Assembly (NCBI GenBank): GCA_934229335.1
Contig: CAKQDQ010000034.1
Coordinates: 1 to 20,767, forward strand
Source of the DNA: an uncultured Prevotella sp.
Lineage (GTDB): Bacteria; Bacteroidota; Bacteroidia; Bacteroidales; Bacteroidaceae
Direction: 5' to 3'
Length of the DNA stretch: 20,767 nt
Shown here: positions 9,183 through 16,528 of the stretch, piece after piece
Layout: each line of letters opens with the position of its first letter
Position numbering within the stretch: the stretch's first letter is position 1
Notes under the pieces: model-generated
Databases searched by the model: none
The model's input: only the letters and a program-made list of their open reading frames with translations
Told to the model about the DNA's origin: nothing
Made by a program: the position numbers and the translations under genes

Positions 9183-9683
9183 TTATTTCTTCTTCAGTTC
9201 CTTAACAATTTCCTTTGCGAATTCCGTTGTGCAGCAAGTTGGTTTTGGCTTATGGTCAATAAACTTATACACACGTACTTTCGCGGTCATCTTGGTTGTA
9301 GAGCCGAGGAACAGTATGTCGGTGTTCTTGCGTGACATCACTACCTGGAAGTAATGTGCGTCAGGATACTGCTTCAGCAGTTTAGCCGCAGCGTACTTCA
9401 TGCCCTTGCACTTGAAGAGACCAGGGTTGTTAGTAGGAACGTTGAGCGACACTCTCTGGCCAGGGTTGAACGTCTCACCGTTAACGGTGTTGAGGTGATG
9501 TATCAGTCCGAGGTAGGTATCGTACTCACAGCTTATTTCTTTTTCGCCAAGGAATACGAAGTCATCCATATTCAGTTCCATACGCGTAGACGCTACTTTG
9601 TATGGATTGCTCTTGTCTATCGTGCCACAAGAAACGAGACACAAGACAAGGGCTATGAGTGTAAGCACTTTTGTTATTTTCAT
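9183..9683 (-). CDS. Small lipoprotein of unknown function, DUF6567-like layout
   Basis: A 166-residue protein with a lipoprotein signal peptide ending LVSC (Cys19). The mature part starts with a TRMELNMDDFVFLGE segment, continues through a helix (KYAAAKLLKQYPDAHYFQVVMS) and ends in a strand TAKVRVYKF with a basic tail (VKELKKK). This layout, in which a strand on the signal-like stretch is followed by helix then strand, recalls small Bacteroidota lipoproteins of the DUF6567 kind. The resemblance is only an impression. It is the middle gene between the beta-barrel gene and the second lipoprotein, 60 and 6 bases from its neighbours, without its own visible promoter. Confidence 0.78.
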   Translation of the reverse strand: MKITKVLTLIALVLCLVSCGTIDKSNPYKVASTRMELNMDDFVFLGEKEISCEYDTYLGLIHHLNTVNGETFNPGQRVSLNVPTNNPGLFKCKGMKYAAAKLLKQYPDAHYFQVVMSRKNTDILFLGSTTKMTAKVRVYKFIDHKPKPTCCTTEFAKEIVKELKKK

Positions 9684-9743
9684 CTTTCGGAAATATTTAG
9701 TTTGTTACTAAGCAAGTGTTCTATAAGAAACAGTTATGAATAC

Positions 9744-10523
9744 TTACTTAAGAGAGAAGTAGTATGAAAGAGTCAGACGCACCTGATTGCCTAACTTCCA
9801 CTTTGTAGCAGATTTCTGTGTGTCGATAGAGGTAGCGTCAATCTCGCTGAGGTAATAGCCGTCCTTCTGGAAGGTGCTCTGATAGTAATGGTTATAGAGT
9901 GTGCTTACGCCATACTCCACGCCAATAGCGATAGGCAGGTTAGCCACGTATGCCTGAAGACCGATGAACGCGCCAACACCCATACGGAACACTTTGCCTG
10001 TGTGACCTGTTCTATAGTCCTTTTCCTGGAATGAATCCTCTTCTGTATTTCCTTCTGGTACTCCTTCTAAATACTCATGCCTACCGAGAGTACCGAAACC
10101 TATTGGCAGTTCCGCACCTACATATACGTCAAGAAGGTTCTTTGGTGAGAAGTGGTAAGCGAAACCAGGATAGAACATGAACTTTGACTCGCTGTTAGTC
10201 GTGCTGTGTTTTATCTCATCGTCCTCACCGCTAAAGGTGTTCTCGCTCTCATACTTGTCGTACCACTCAAAGCCGAGGCGATACTCTAACTGGTCGGTCT
10301 TCATGTACTTCAAGTTAATCATAGGGATAGCGTCGAACTTTGTAGAAGAACCTATGTTCTTCATAATCTCGCTTGTGGCACCAAGATAGATACCGAAGTT
10401 GCCAGCCTGCGCACGGTTGCCAGTGCGTATAACCTTTGATGATGTCTCACCTGTTGAAATCTGAGCATTCGCGATAGTTGTCATACCCAAGACAAATGCA
10501 AAAAGGAATAGCTTCTTTATCAT
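9744..10523 (-). CDS. Outer-membrane beta-barrel protein
   Basis: A 259-residue protein with the signal peptide MIKKLFLFAFVLGMTTIANA, cleaved before Gln22. The mature part alternates aromatic and hydrophobic residues in strand-length stretches (NFGIYLGATSEI, LEYRLGFEWYDKY, FMFYPGFAYHF, LDVYVGAELPIGFG, VFRMGVGAFIGLQAYV, LPIAIGVEYGVS) and ends with QVRLTLSYYF, a typical last barrel strand. Estimated 8-10 strands. Acidic loops such as SGEDDEIKH probably face outward. The specific role is unknown. It is the first gene of a three-gene unit behind a structured leader and a promoter at about 10694. Confidence 0.83.
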   Translation of the reverse strand: MIKKLFLFAFVLGMTTIANAQISTGETSSKVIRTGNRAQAGNFGIYLGATSEIMKNIGSSTKFDAIPMINLKYMKTDQLEYRLGFEWYDKYESENTFSGEDDEIKHSTTNSESKFMFYPGFAYHFSPKNLLDVYVGAELPIGFGTLGRHEYLEGVPEGNTEEDSFQEKDYRTGHTGKVFRMGVGAFIGLQAYVANLPIAIGVEYGVSTLYNHYYQSTFQKDGYYLSEIDATSIDTQKSATKWKLGNQVRLTLSYYFSLK

Positions 10524-10535
10524 AACTTTTTTACA

Positions 10536-10680
10536 ATAGTGACAATGCCTCTCTTATTGTCATTGGTTGTGCGTATAAGGTCTTTCAACAGAGGCTTGTC
10601 TCTCACTATTCCGTAGGAGCGTTGAATACCTTTATATTTAACATTCGTTTGCTACAAAGTGGGATATTGTCCCACGTAGC
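10536..10680 (-). promoter_or_regulatory. Structured 5' leader of the 8271-10523 unit
   Basis: The roughly 160-base leader can form three stem-loops on the - strand. Hairpin 1 (10651-10680): GCTAC plus GTGGGA pairs with TCCCAC plus GTAGC around a CAATA loop. Hairpin 2 (about 10578-10633): AAGGT plus TTCAAC pairs with GTTGAA plus ACCTT, with an inner AGAG/CTCT stem. Hairpin 3 (about 10536-10575): TGACAAT pairs with ATTGTCA just before the start codon region. The succession suggests a cis-acting RNA controlling translation or stability. No known riboswitch class was recognised. Confidence 0.5.
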
Positions 10681-10693
10681 TGTCGTATAAATG

Positions 10694-10701
10694 CAAAGGT
10701 A
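10694..10701 (-). promoter_or_regulatory. Promoter -7 box of the 8271-10523 unit
   Basis: The - strand reads TACCTTTG, a full match to TAnnTTTG. The -33 element is weak (GTTTAG around 10728-10722). The start of transcription would be near 10687. Confidence 0.65.
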
Positions 10702-10751
10702 CATACAAATAAGTAAAAAAAACTAAACTGTGCGTAGTGGAGGAATATACA

Positions 10752-10770
10752 TGTAGCGACATCTGCTACA
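10752..10770. promoter_or_regulatory. TGTAGC/GCTACA dyad, possible operator (site 1)
   Basis: TGTAGCGACATCTGCTACA is a 6-bp inverted repeat with a 7-base spacer, about 70 bases upstream of the presumed start of transcription. The same TGTAGCGACA and GCTACA recur upstream of the other long operon (18416-18453), so a shared regulator is plausible. Bases 10771-10846 beyond it are AT-rich repeats with no gene. Confidence 0.45.
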
Positions 10771-10846
10771 CTCAAGTTAATTTATAATTCATAGTTAAAA
10801 AAAAATCATAATGCATTATGAATTATACATTATGCATTATGAATTC

Positions 10847-10935
10847 AAGTTTCGGATTTAGGTTTGCCCAGGCTTTCTTGCTTGAGGCAAGTGGCAGAGC
10901 CAATAACAGCCCGTACAAACCTAAATCCGAAACTT
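10847..10935. repeat. Hairpin-forming repeat element, copy C (short form)
   Basis: An 89-bp internally deleted member of the same family. A perfect 20-bp inverted repeat (10847-10866 against 10916-10935) encloses about 50 bases that match the right end of copy A (the GGCAAGTGGCAGAGCCAATA stretch). It lies 30 bases beyond the stop of the - strand barrel gene at 10966 and could act as its 3' hairpin. As in the other copies, AT-rich TGCATTATGAATT repeats adjoin the left end. Confidence 0.85.
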
Positions 10936-10965
10936 CAGTTATTAATTATTAAAGCTCTTCCCTTA

Positions 10966-11598
10966 TTAGAACATGTAGCCTATTCCTACATAGAAGTTAG
11001 AGTTTTTGGCACTGTTGCTAAGATCACACATCTTAGTAACGCCGAAGTCGTATCCTGCCTTTACCTGAACCTTAGAGAACTCAACGCCTATCGCGCCACC
11101 AAGTCCAAACTCAAAGCGGTTGTATTTACCACCTAAGATGTACGACGCGGTATCGTCATACAGTCCTACGCTTCCTCCGTAGCTGTCTTCCATGCTTCCT
11201 GATACAGCATACGCCACGTAAGGTCCAAACTCAGCGAAGCCTTTGAAAGAGTCAGAGAAAGCATAGCGATAACCTACGTGTATTGGCATCTCTATGTAAC
11301 CAGGATTCCACTTCAACTTGTCCGTATAAACGTCATCCTCATCGTAATATAACCAAGAGACGTCTTTAACGCCACGCTGTGAGTACTTCAGTCCTGCGTT
11401 GATAAATACATTCTCCGTGATGTTATACTCACCGATGACGCCTGCGTTAAAGCCTACCTTTGAAGAATGGTCCGCATCAAGATTAGCGGAGCTGATGTTC
11501 ATGCCCGCGTTGATACCAAAGCGAAACTCGCCAGCCTCTTGCGCTGATACTGATGTAGCGAGCATTAATGCCGCTGCTGCAAAGAATAGTTTTTTCAT
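10966..11598 (-). CDS. Outer-membrane beta-barrel (porin-family) protein
   Basis: A 210-residue protein with the signal peptide MKKLFFAAAALMLATSVSA, cleaved before Gln20. The rest follows the pattern of the Bacteroidota outer-membrane barrel family (PF13568-like): FRFGINAGMNIS at the N-terminus, GFNAGVIGEYNI, VFINAGLKYSQRG, a YIEMPIHVGYRYAF strand, FAEFGPYVAYAVSG, FGLGGAIGVEF, VKAGYDFGVTKM, and the final strand YVGIGYMF ending in Phe. Probably eight strands. The family mostly has no assigned substrate. It sits at the end of the long - strand unit, but the 108-base gap before it holds a hairpin and a weak promoter-like box, so it could also be expressed separately. Confidence 0.88.
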   Translation of the reverse strand: MKKLFFAAAALMLATSVSAQEAGEFRFGINAGMNISSANLDADHSSKVGFNAGVIGEYNITENVFINAGLKYSQRGVKDVSWLYYDEDDVYTDKLKWNPGYIEMPIHVGYRYAFSDSFKGFAEFGPYVAYAVSGSMEDSYGGSVGLYDDTASYILGGKYNRFEFGLGGAIGVEFSKVQVKAGYDFGVTKMCDLSNSAKNSNFYVGIGYMF

Positions 11599-11615
11599 AA
11601 CATTTGTTGTTTTAG

Positions 11616-11650
11616 TGGTAACGAAACGGAATAGTCACTTATCGTTACCA
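11616..11650 (-). promoter_or_regulatory. Intercistronic stem-loop before the barrel gene
   Basis: TGGTAACGA (11616-11624) and TCGTTACCA (11642-11650) form a perfect 9-bp stem with a 17-base loop, 18 bases upstream of the barrel start codon. No T-tract follows on the - strand, so it is not a terminator. It may be a processing, stability or translation-control element. A one-mismatch -7 box (TAACCTTG) is just upstream at about 11648-11655. Confidence 0.5.
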
Positions 11651-11706
11651 AGGTTAATAATAGTGTCTGTGGCTTCTTACGTGTGGAGAATAGTGCCCCA
11701 GTGTGT

Positions 11707-12642
11707 TTACTTCAGCCACATAAGGTTAGTTGTGGTAGGTTTCTGCCCGTTGCCGTATGCTACGCCAATAGCGCGCATTGCAGCTATGCGGTCAGACTCA
11801 AGCTTTATCTCGTCGTTATACTTCACCCTCATATCGAGGTCAATATCGCTGCGTACCTGCGCCTTTACCTCCTTCATCAGCTTAGCCGCCTCCTCATAAC
11901 AGGCAGCGTCAGGGTCTATCTTAGCGAGCATGGCGCATACCTCCGTCGCGGTGTCTTTGTCCTGTCCTGCCGCCCATGTAGCTTTAGCCTGATTGAGCAG
12001 ATATAGGTTCATGCGGTCAAGGTAGGTAGTGTATAGTTGCAAACCGTACTTTGTTGCCTCATCGCCGCCCTTAGAGCACGAAGGTATAGAGAGCACCATA
12101 GTTAGTGCCTCCTCATAGTTCTTTAATGAAGCGAGACGCTGCGCCTCCTTGATGATGTTCTTGTATTGAGAGTCGTAATACGCCATCATCTTGCTCTTGC
12201 CCTCGTTGATGAGCGACTTAATCTCGCTGCTGCCAGCGTTAATGCCTTTGAAGGCGTTGATATAGCTTTTCACCTCTCCAGTGCCAACACCGTTGAGTGG
12301 CAGGTATGCTGTGGAGAACATCTTGCGTGTATATGTGTCGGCAATGTAAAACGTCAGTCCGAGGTTATACACCGTCTGTACGGGCGGTCCAGGCAGGTTG
12401 CTCTTGTCCATCACGTCGCAGTGCACGGTGAGGACGAAAGGCGTAGTAGGCGAGTCGGTAGTCAAGCCGTTGCTTACCGCAATTCTGTTAAGCGACTGTC
12501 GCAGCACATTGACGGCAGCCACCGGTACGTTGGTGAAATCGTTGTCTAACTGTATCGTAACCGGCATATCACATTCCTGCGCATTGCCATTCAGCGTTGC
12601 CAGTACAACAGCGGCAACGGTAAGTATCCTTTTCATTTTCAT
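11707..12642 (-). CDS. Exported protein with N-terminal alpha/beta domain and TPR-like helices
   Basis: A 311-residue protein with the signal peptide MKMKRILTVAAVVLATLNGNA, cleaved before Gln22. Residues of about 25-150 form an alpha/beta part with strands such as PFVLTVHCDV and TVYNLGLTFYIADTYTRKMFS followed by a GVGTGEVKSYINAFKGI helix. This is the rhythm of TolB-N/CsgG- and LPP20-type domains. Residues of about 160-270 look like TPR helices (IIKEAQRLASLKNYEEALTM, then AKATWAAGQDKDTATEVCAM). No enzymatic motif is visible. Periplasmic assembly or scaffolding is an inference. It lies 18 bases behind the DUF6175-like gene in the long operon and shares MKRILTV with that neighbour's signal peptide. 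Confidence 0.8.
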   Translation of the reverse strand: MKMKRILTVAAVVLATLNGNAQECDMPVTIQLDNDFTNVPVAAVNVLRQSLNRIAVSNGLTTDSPTTPFVLTVHCDVMDKSNLPGPPVQTVYNLGLTFYIADTYTRKMFSTAYLPLNGVGTGEVKSYINAFKGINAGSSEIKSLINEGKSKMMAYYDSQYKNIIKEAQRLASLKNYEEALTMVLSIPSCSKGGDEATKYGLQLYTTYLDRMNLYLLNQAKATWAAGQDKDTATEVCAMLAKIDPDAACYEEAAKLMKEVKAQVRSDIDLDMRVKYNDEIKLESDRIAAMRAIGVAYGNGQKPTTTNLMWLK

Positions 12643-12660
12643 AGTGGTGTTCCTCCATGA

Positions 12661-13608
12661 TTATTTTTCTCCGAAGATAAGCAAGCATCGTCCCAGTCCT
12701 TGGTTGATGGTCTTTACAGGAATATTGTATGGTGCCGCTGCGAGATAGCGTGCCAGTTCGCGTGCGAAGCCATAAGTGTCTTGTGCCATACCGTTAGCCT
12801 TATACAGTGGTATGCGCACCTGTTCATAGAGAATCATAGACTCTGTAGCGTCCGACTTGCTGAAGCGGTGCTGCACGCAGTTGTCGTTCAGCCAGTTGTC
12901 AATCACCTCGTTCAGCTCGTAGCCATTATACTCTTTCTCGAAGTCAACACTTGCACCGTCAAACACCCTCATGTCGAGCGTCACCTCTCGTCCGTTCTCC
13001 TGTAGGTCGTTGAAGTGCGCCATGAGTTGTTCGTTAAACTCGTCCATGTTGTCCTGCACCGCCTCCGCGAGCAGTGTAGGCATGTCAGCCGAGAATGACT
13101 CCATGCCGTTGCTCTGGCTTCCAGCAATTTGCTTGTTAGTATACGCGTCAAGTCCTCTGAGGCTGTATGACACTCTGCTCTTAGGTCCTGTGGTATATAC
13201 AGTCCAGTCAATCTCCAGTATGATGTCCGCCTTTGCCGTGCGTCGCAGCCTGTCGAGAGGGCTTTCGTAGACGTTAGCTCCACTCTTCTTGCTTGTCACA
13301 AGGCGCATCTCCGTAGCCGAGTTGTTAATACTCTTAATAGTCTGCTGCATATCCTTCAGTGGGAATCCCCTCTCAGCCATCAGCGTGTTCAGCTTAGCTA
13401 TCACACCGTTGAGCTGTTTGTCGGTAGCTACGGCAGCCTTATAGTCAGGTATCTCCTCCACGGTACCCTGGTTATCATATTTCTGCATATATCCATGCTC
13501 TTTGCACCACGCTTCGCTTGGCACGACCATCAAGGTAGGTTTCTTAACCTGTGCGTTGACAATCAGCGTAAAGAGCATTAGCGTTATTACCGTTAATATC
13601 CTCTTCAT
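12661..13608 (-). CDS. DUF6175 family-like exported protein
   Basis: A 315-residue protein with the signal peptide MKRILTVITLMLFTLIVNA, cleaved before Gln20. The mature protein opens with KKPTLMVVPSEAWCKEHGY and continues with PDYKAAVATDKQLNGVIAKLN and AERGFPLKDMQQTIKSINN. ADIILEIDW lies at 127-135, LDAYTNKQIAGSQ at 153-165 and an AVQDNMDEFNEQLMAHF helix follows. This series matches my memory of the Bacteroidota family DUF6175. The ADII...LDAYTNKQIA arrangement is also like the TolB-N/CsgG fold, where a strand pair follows a helix that senses residues near the start. The function is unknown; an envelope role fits. It lies within the long operon, 32 bases after the 13641 gene and 18 before the 11707 gene. 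Confidence 0.8.
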   Translation of the reverse strand: MKRILTVITLMLFTLIVNAQVKKPTLMVVPSEAWCKEHGYMQKYDNQGTVEEIPDYKAAVATDKQLNGVIAKLNTLMAERGFPLKDMQQTIKSINNSATEMRLVTSKKSGANVYESPLDRLRRTAKADIILEIDWTVYTTGPKSRVSYSLRGLDAYTNKQIAGSQSNGMESFSADMPTLLAEAVQDNMDEFNEQLMAHFNDLQENGREVTLDMRVFDGASVDFEKEYNGYELNEVIDNWLNDNCVQHRFSKSDATESMILYEQVRIPLYKANGMAQDTYGFARELARYLAAAPYNIPVKTINQGLGRCLLIFGEK

Positions 13609-13640
13609 ATTACTATATACTTATGTGTATTAATTGTATC

Positions 13641-14111
13641 TTACTCTATTACATTATCCGCCTTCAGTCGTGCTTTCAGTTCAGAGCGCAGCACACGGAT
13701 GGTAAGCTGGTATGAATATCCAATCTTATCCTTCTCCTTTGTGGCAGAGCGTTTCTTGGTGTCGCGCAGCGAGACGTACTTCTTGTACTCTCCGTTGTCG
13801 GCAAAGAATATGTTGAAATAATCCTCGTATCGTTCGCGAGCGTTTACCTCTGTGACGAGAGGTCGAGTGTTACATCCCCCCGTGCCTTCATTTATGCCTT
13901 TGAAGATTACGGCATCCACGGCGTTCTTCATAGCCTGCTCCTTAGCGTCGGCACGGTTACGTCCGTAGCCTACCACGCGAAGCGTTTGCGAGCCATCGAG
14001 TTCTACACCGAGACACATGATGGAAGTGCGTGGATACACCGCCGACTTCTGTGCGTAGCTATCGGTTATTGTCAACAAAGCGGCGACAGCTATCAGTAAT
14101 ATCTTTTTCAT
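13641..14111 (-). CDS. Small exported protein, LPP20/FlgT-like, paralogue of the 14744 gene product
   Basis: A 156-residue protein with the signal peptide MKKILLIAVAALLTITDSYA, cleaved before Gln21. The segment VVGYGRNRADAKEQAMKNAV (residues 46-65) is the kind of glycine-plus-helix stretch found in LPP20/FlgT-type domains. It is followed by AVIFKGI (67-73) and IFFADNGEY (101-109), then a GYSYQLTIRVLRSELKARL strand-helix end. The same FKGI, FF.(A)D.GE and strand-helix blocks occur at the same spacing in the product of the gene at 14744, so the two are paralogues. The function is unknown. It lies between a barrel gene and the DUF6175-like gene in the long operon. Confidence 0.8.
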   Translation of the reverse strand: MKKILLIAVAALLTITDSYAQKSAVYPRTSIMCLGVELDGSQTLRVVGYGRNRADAKEQAMKNAVDAVIFKGINEGTGGCNTRPLVTEVNARERYEDYFNIFFADNGEYKKYVSLRDTKKRSATKEKDKIGYSYQLTIRVLRSELKARLKADNVIE

Positions 14112-14149
14112 AACGCATGAAAGTTTTTATTGTCAGAACTCATAAATTA

Positions 14150-14722
14150 TCAGAACTCATATCCTACTTTTACCCCGAAGCTGCTGTAGACGCTGTTTTC
14201 GTCAGAGCAGTCCTTGAAGGTAGTCAGCGTGTAGCACAAGCCCACCTGGAAGTTGTTGCGCAGTCCACCAAAGCTGTAGCCTATGGTAGGGCTGAGGAAG
14301 AATCCCTCTTGTGTTATACCGCCAATGTTTACCGACCAGAAAGGCACTCCGTCCCTGTCGTAGGCAGACATAAAGTTGCCGCGTGCATTGGCGAAGATAG
14401 GCACACCGAACTTATTGTCGGTGTTGCGCACCTCATGGTTGTTCACGTACATTCTTACTCCTAAGCCTGCGCCAGCCCGTAGAAACTCGCTGAACCTGTA
14501 GCCGCCCGTGTAAGCGAGGTTCACATACTGAGTGTTTGGCAACGAGTTCATCACGCTGCTTCCGCCGTCAAGTTCCACGGCGCACCAGAAGCCTTTAGCC
14601 TTATGCTCAAAGTCCGTGTACTTGGTCTGCGTAGGTTTCTCAGGCAGTTTCACGTCGCGATATTGCGCACTGGCACAAAGTGAAGCCATAGCCATCAGCG
14701 CCAGTAAAGACATCTTTCTCAT
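14150..14722 (-). CDS. Outer-membrane beta-barrel protein
   Basis: A 190-residue protein with the signal peptide MRKMSLLALMAMASLCASA, cleaved before Gln20. The mature chain begins with a polar stretch (YRDVKLPEKPTQTKYTDFEH) and continues in strand-length segments: GFWCAVELDGGSSV, YVNLAYTGGYRF, LRAGAGLGVRMYV, GVPIFANARGNF, GFFLSPTIGYSFGGL, FQVGLCYTLTTF, and the last strand SSFGVKVGYEF with a terminal Phe, the signature recognised by the BAM complex. Probably eight strands. No substrate can be named. It is placed between the two small paralogues (13641 and 14744), 38 and 21 bases from them, in the same operon. Confidence 0.85.
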   Translation of the reverse strand: MRKMSLLALMAMASLCASAQYRDVKLPEKPTQTKYTDFEHKAKGFWCAVELDGGSSVMNSLPNTQYVNLAYTGGYRFSEFLRAGAGLGVRMYVNNHEVRNTDNKFGVPIFANARGNFMSAYDRDGVPFWSVNIGGITQEGFFLSPTIGYSFGGLRNNFQVGLCYTLTTFKDCSDENSVYSSFGVKVGYEF

Positions 14723-14743
14723 AATGGTAAATCGTTAAAAAGT

Positions 14744-15208
14744 TTAGAACCCAGCCGACAAAGAGCGCACCACGCCCGCTTTCTCCATAGCCTTGCGCAG
14801 AGCCTTCTTGTTAACCTGTATTATGGCACCAACCTTGTAGCCCTTGCTTGTCTTCACACGGTCGTAAGAACCGTTGACGATGCTGGCATAGTTTTGGCAC
14901 TCGCCATCTGCTGAGAAGAACTGCGCGCAGAATGTCTCGTTGTCCTTCTCTGCCGTAGGCGACGCCATAGCGGGCTGTGGGGTGCCGCTGTTGTTGCCTA
15001 CAATGCCGCGGAACACTACACCGTGAGTGGCGGCACACTTCAGTTCTTCGTCCGTAGCCTTGTTTTGGTATACGTAGACCTTCACCAATACAGTGCCAGA
15101 TACTCCTGAGCCAGCACCGCTGATGTCATACTTTGGCATCTTGTCGCCTTTAGCCATGGCGAAGACAGCCACGCATAGTAACATGATAACGCTAAGTACT
15201 CTTTTCAT
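14744..15208 (-). CDS. Small exported protein, paralogue of the 13641 gene product
   Basis: A 154-residue protein with the signal peptide MKRVLSVIMLLCVAVFAMA, cleaved before Lys20, the only type I signal peptide in this block not followed by Gln. The mature part has VKVYVYQNKATDEELKCAA, then VVFRGI (64-69), QFFSADGEC (96-104) and a closing GYKVGAIIQVNKKALRKAM strand-helix, all aligned with the 13641 product. It contains a Ser/Pro/Thr-rich middle section (GNNSGTPQPAMASPTAEKDN) and two more cysteines, which could form a disulfide. The function is unknown. It is 17 bases downstream of the 15226 gene in the long operon. Confidence 0.8.
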   Translation of the reverse strand: MKRVLSVIMLLCVAVFAMAKGDKMPKYDISGAGSGVSGTVLVKVYVYQNKATDEELKCAATHGVVFRGIVGNNSGTPQPAMASPTAEKDNETFCAQFFSADGECQNYASIVNGSYDRVKTSKGYKVGAIIQVNKKALRKAMEKAGVVRSLSAGF

Positions 15209-15225
15209 ATCTTCTTCGTAATTAC

Positions 15226-16452
15226 TTATTTGTTTGACATTTCTTTTATCAACATACCCTTGGCAAAGTTCTTTCCGCTCACCACCTTAAAGGTAGTGTA
15301 GCCCAGTGTAGCCCCTACAGCCCCTTCCTCTTCAGCCATATATCGGTTGTCCCATATAAGGTTAGGCACAGGCTCTATGATGCCTACGCGGTTGTATTTG
15401 CGGCTGCCGTCTTCCATCTCCACCGTCTCAAGCACTTCAAACTTAGACGTGGTGCTTACGCCTTCCTTCATGCCTATATATGCCGTCAGGGGTTCTACCG
15501 ACATTAATGGTGTCTTAGTGCGGAATCCCTCGTAGTTGCGCTGAAGGTCCACCACGTTCTCGTCAATGGCACGCTGGCACGCCTTTCTTACCATGCTGAC
15601 GGGGTCTTCCTCGTTAATGCCGAGGAAAGAGGTGGTGCCGCCCTTGCTCTCTACCTTGCCAACATACTTCAGCTTGTAGCTTCCGCGTGCGTTGTCGAAG
15701 TTACGTCTCTTAGTAGCGTCGTTGCCAACGCCATACTGCTCTTGGTAGAACAGGCGTGCCTGTTCGGGCGTCCACTCTAACTGGTACAGGAAGGTGTTGA
15801 TGCGCACGGTGAAGCCCTTTATCGTCTCTACCATGTCGCCAATGTTGTCGGTCAGGTCGTCAATGTTCATGCCAGTATATGCGGCAGCAATCTTTCCGAG
15901 ACCTTTAAGTATAGAGCCAGCCGTCTTGGCACCTTTGTTCTTGTCAACATAGCGTATGTCGTTGACGAGCACGTAGGTATTGCCTATCAGCTCCTCGCCA
16001 GCGTCCTGCAACATCGCCATGCCTCTTGCAGAGCGCATAGCTAACTGTTTGTCAAACTCGGTAGCGTTGTACAGTCCGCGTTCCTTCACTAAGTCCATGT
16101 TACATTGTCCTGTGAAGTAGTTTCTGTTGAACCATCGTCCCACAAGTCGGCTCGCCACCTTGTTGTCTTGCAGAAACGTCGAGATGTCAGCGTTCTCCTT
16201 GTCGCTGCTTGCGCCAGAGAGTTTCTTGTCAAGGTTAAGCACCTTCACGCTAAGGTTATGGTCGTTAAACTTGTCTGGCACAGGAATTTGCAAGAACGCC
16301 TCCTTAATTTCTGTCGCGAACTTTTGGTCGGTGTGGTTTACTAAAACAGAATATATGGAACTGCGGCGATAGGCAGCCTCATCGTTATTCTGCGCTGAAA
16401 CGCCTATTACGGCACAAACGAATACGTATATAGATAGATATATCTTTCTCAT
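15226..16452 (-). CDS. Large exported protein of unknown function, conserved-looking in Bacteroidales
   Basis: A 408-residue protein with the signal peptide MRKIYLSIYVFVCAVIGVSA, cleaved before Gln21. Segments with a conserved feel are RRSSIYSVLVNHTDQKFATE near the mature start, an SRLVGRWFNRN block, LIGNTYVLVNDIRYVD near 165 and IKGFTVRINTFLYQLEWTPE near 220. Residues around 175-200 (GSILKGLGKIAAAYTGMNID) form a glycine/alanine-rich helix that may be amphipathic. The C-terminal third is mixed alpha/beta. I recognise no catalytic motif. It is the second gene of the long operon, 76 bases behind the WG-repeat gene, and close to its neighbour (17 bases), which points to a shared job. Confidence 0.78.
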   Translation of the reverse strand: MRKIYLSIYVFVCAVIGVSAQNNDEAAYRRSSIYSVLVNHTDQKFATEIKEAFLQIPVPDKFNDHNLSVKVLNLDKKLSGASSDKENADISTFLQDNKVASRLVGRWFNRNYFTGQCNMDLVKERGLYNATEFDKQLAMRSARGMAMLQDAGEELIGNTYVLVNDIRYVDKNKGAKTAGSILKGLGKIAAAYTGMNIDDLTDNIGDMVETIKGFTVRINTFLYQLEWTPEQARLFYQEQYGVGNDATKRRNFDNARGSYKLKYVGKVESKGGTTSFLGINEEDPVSMVRKACQRAIDENVVDLQRNYEGFRTKTPLMSVEPLTAYIGMKEGVSTTSKFEVLETVEMEDGSRKYNRVGIIEPVPNLIWDNRYMAEEEGAVGATLGYTTFKVVSGKNFAKGMLIKEMSNK

Positions 16453-16528
16453 GACTTTCTACTTGTTATGTTAGGTTTTTCAAATTTTCAAGCCGTTAGT
16501 AATGTTGCAAAACCAACTTACGCCCTTT

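Noticed and set aside
9354..9767. 137-codon open frame on + strand
   Set aside because: It is antisense to the small lipoprotein gene and the end of the barrel gene; the - strand has signal peptides and family features.
10847..10935. Short copy C considered as an intrinsic terminator of the barrel gene
   Set aside because: The stem is strong but there is no T-tract after it on the - strand, so it is listed only as a repeat.
11399..11899. 166-codon open frame on + strand
   Set aside because: It spans the reverse strand of two exported-protein genes and the gap between them; no promoter or recognisable sequence.
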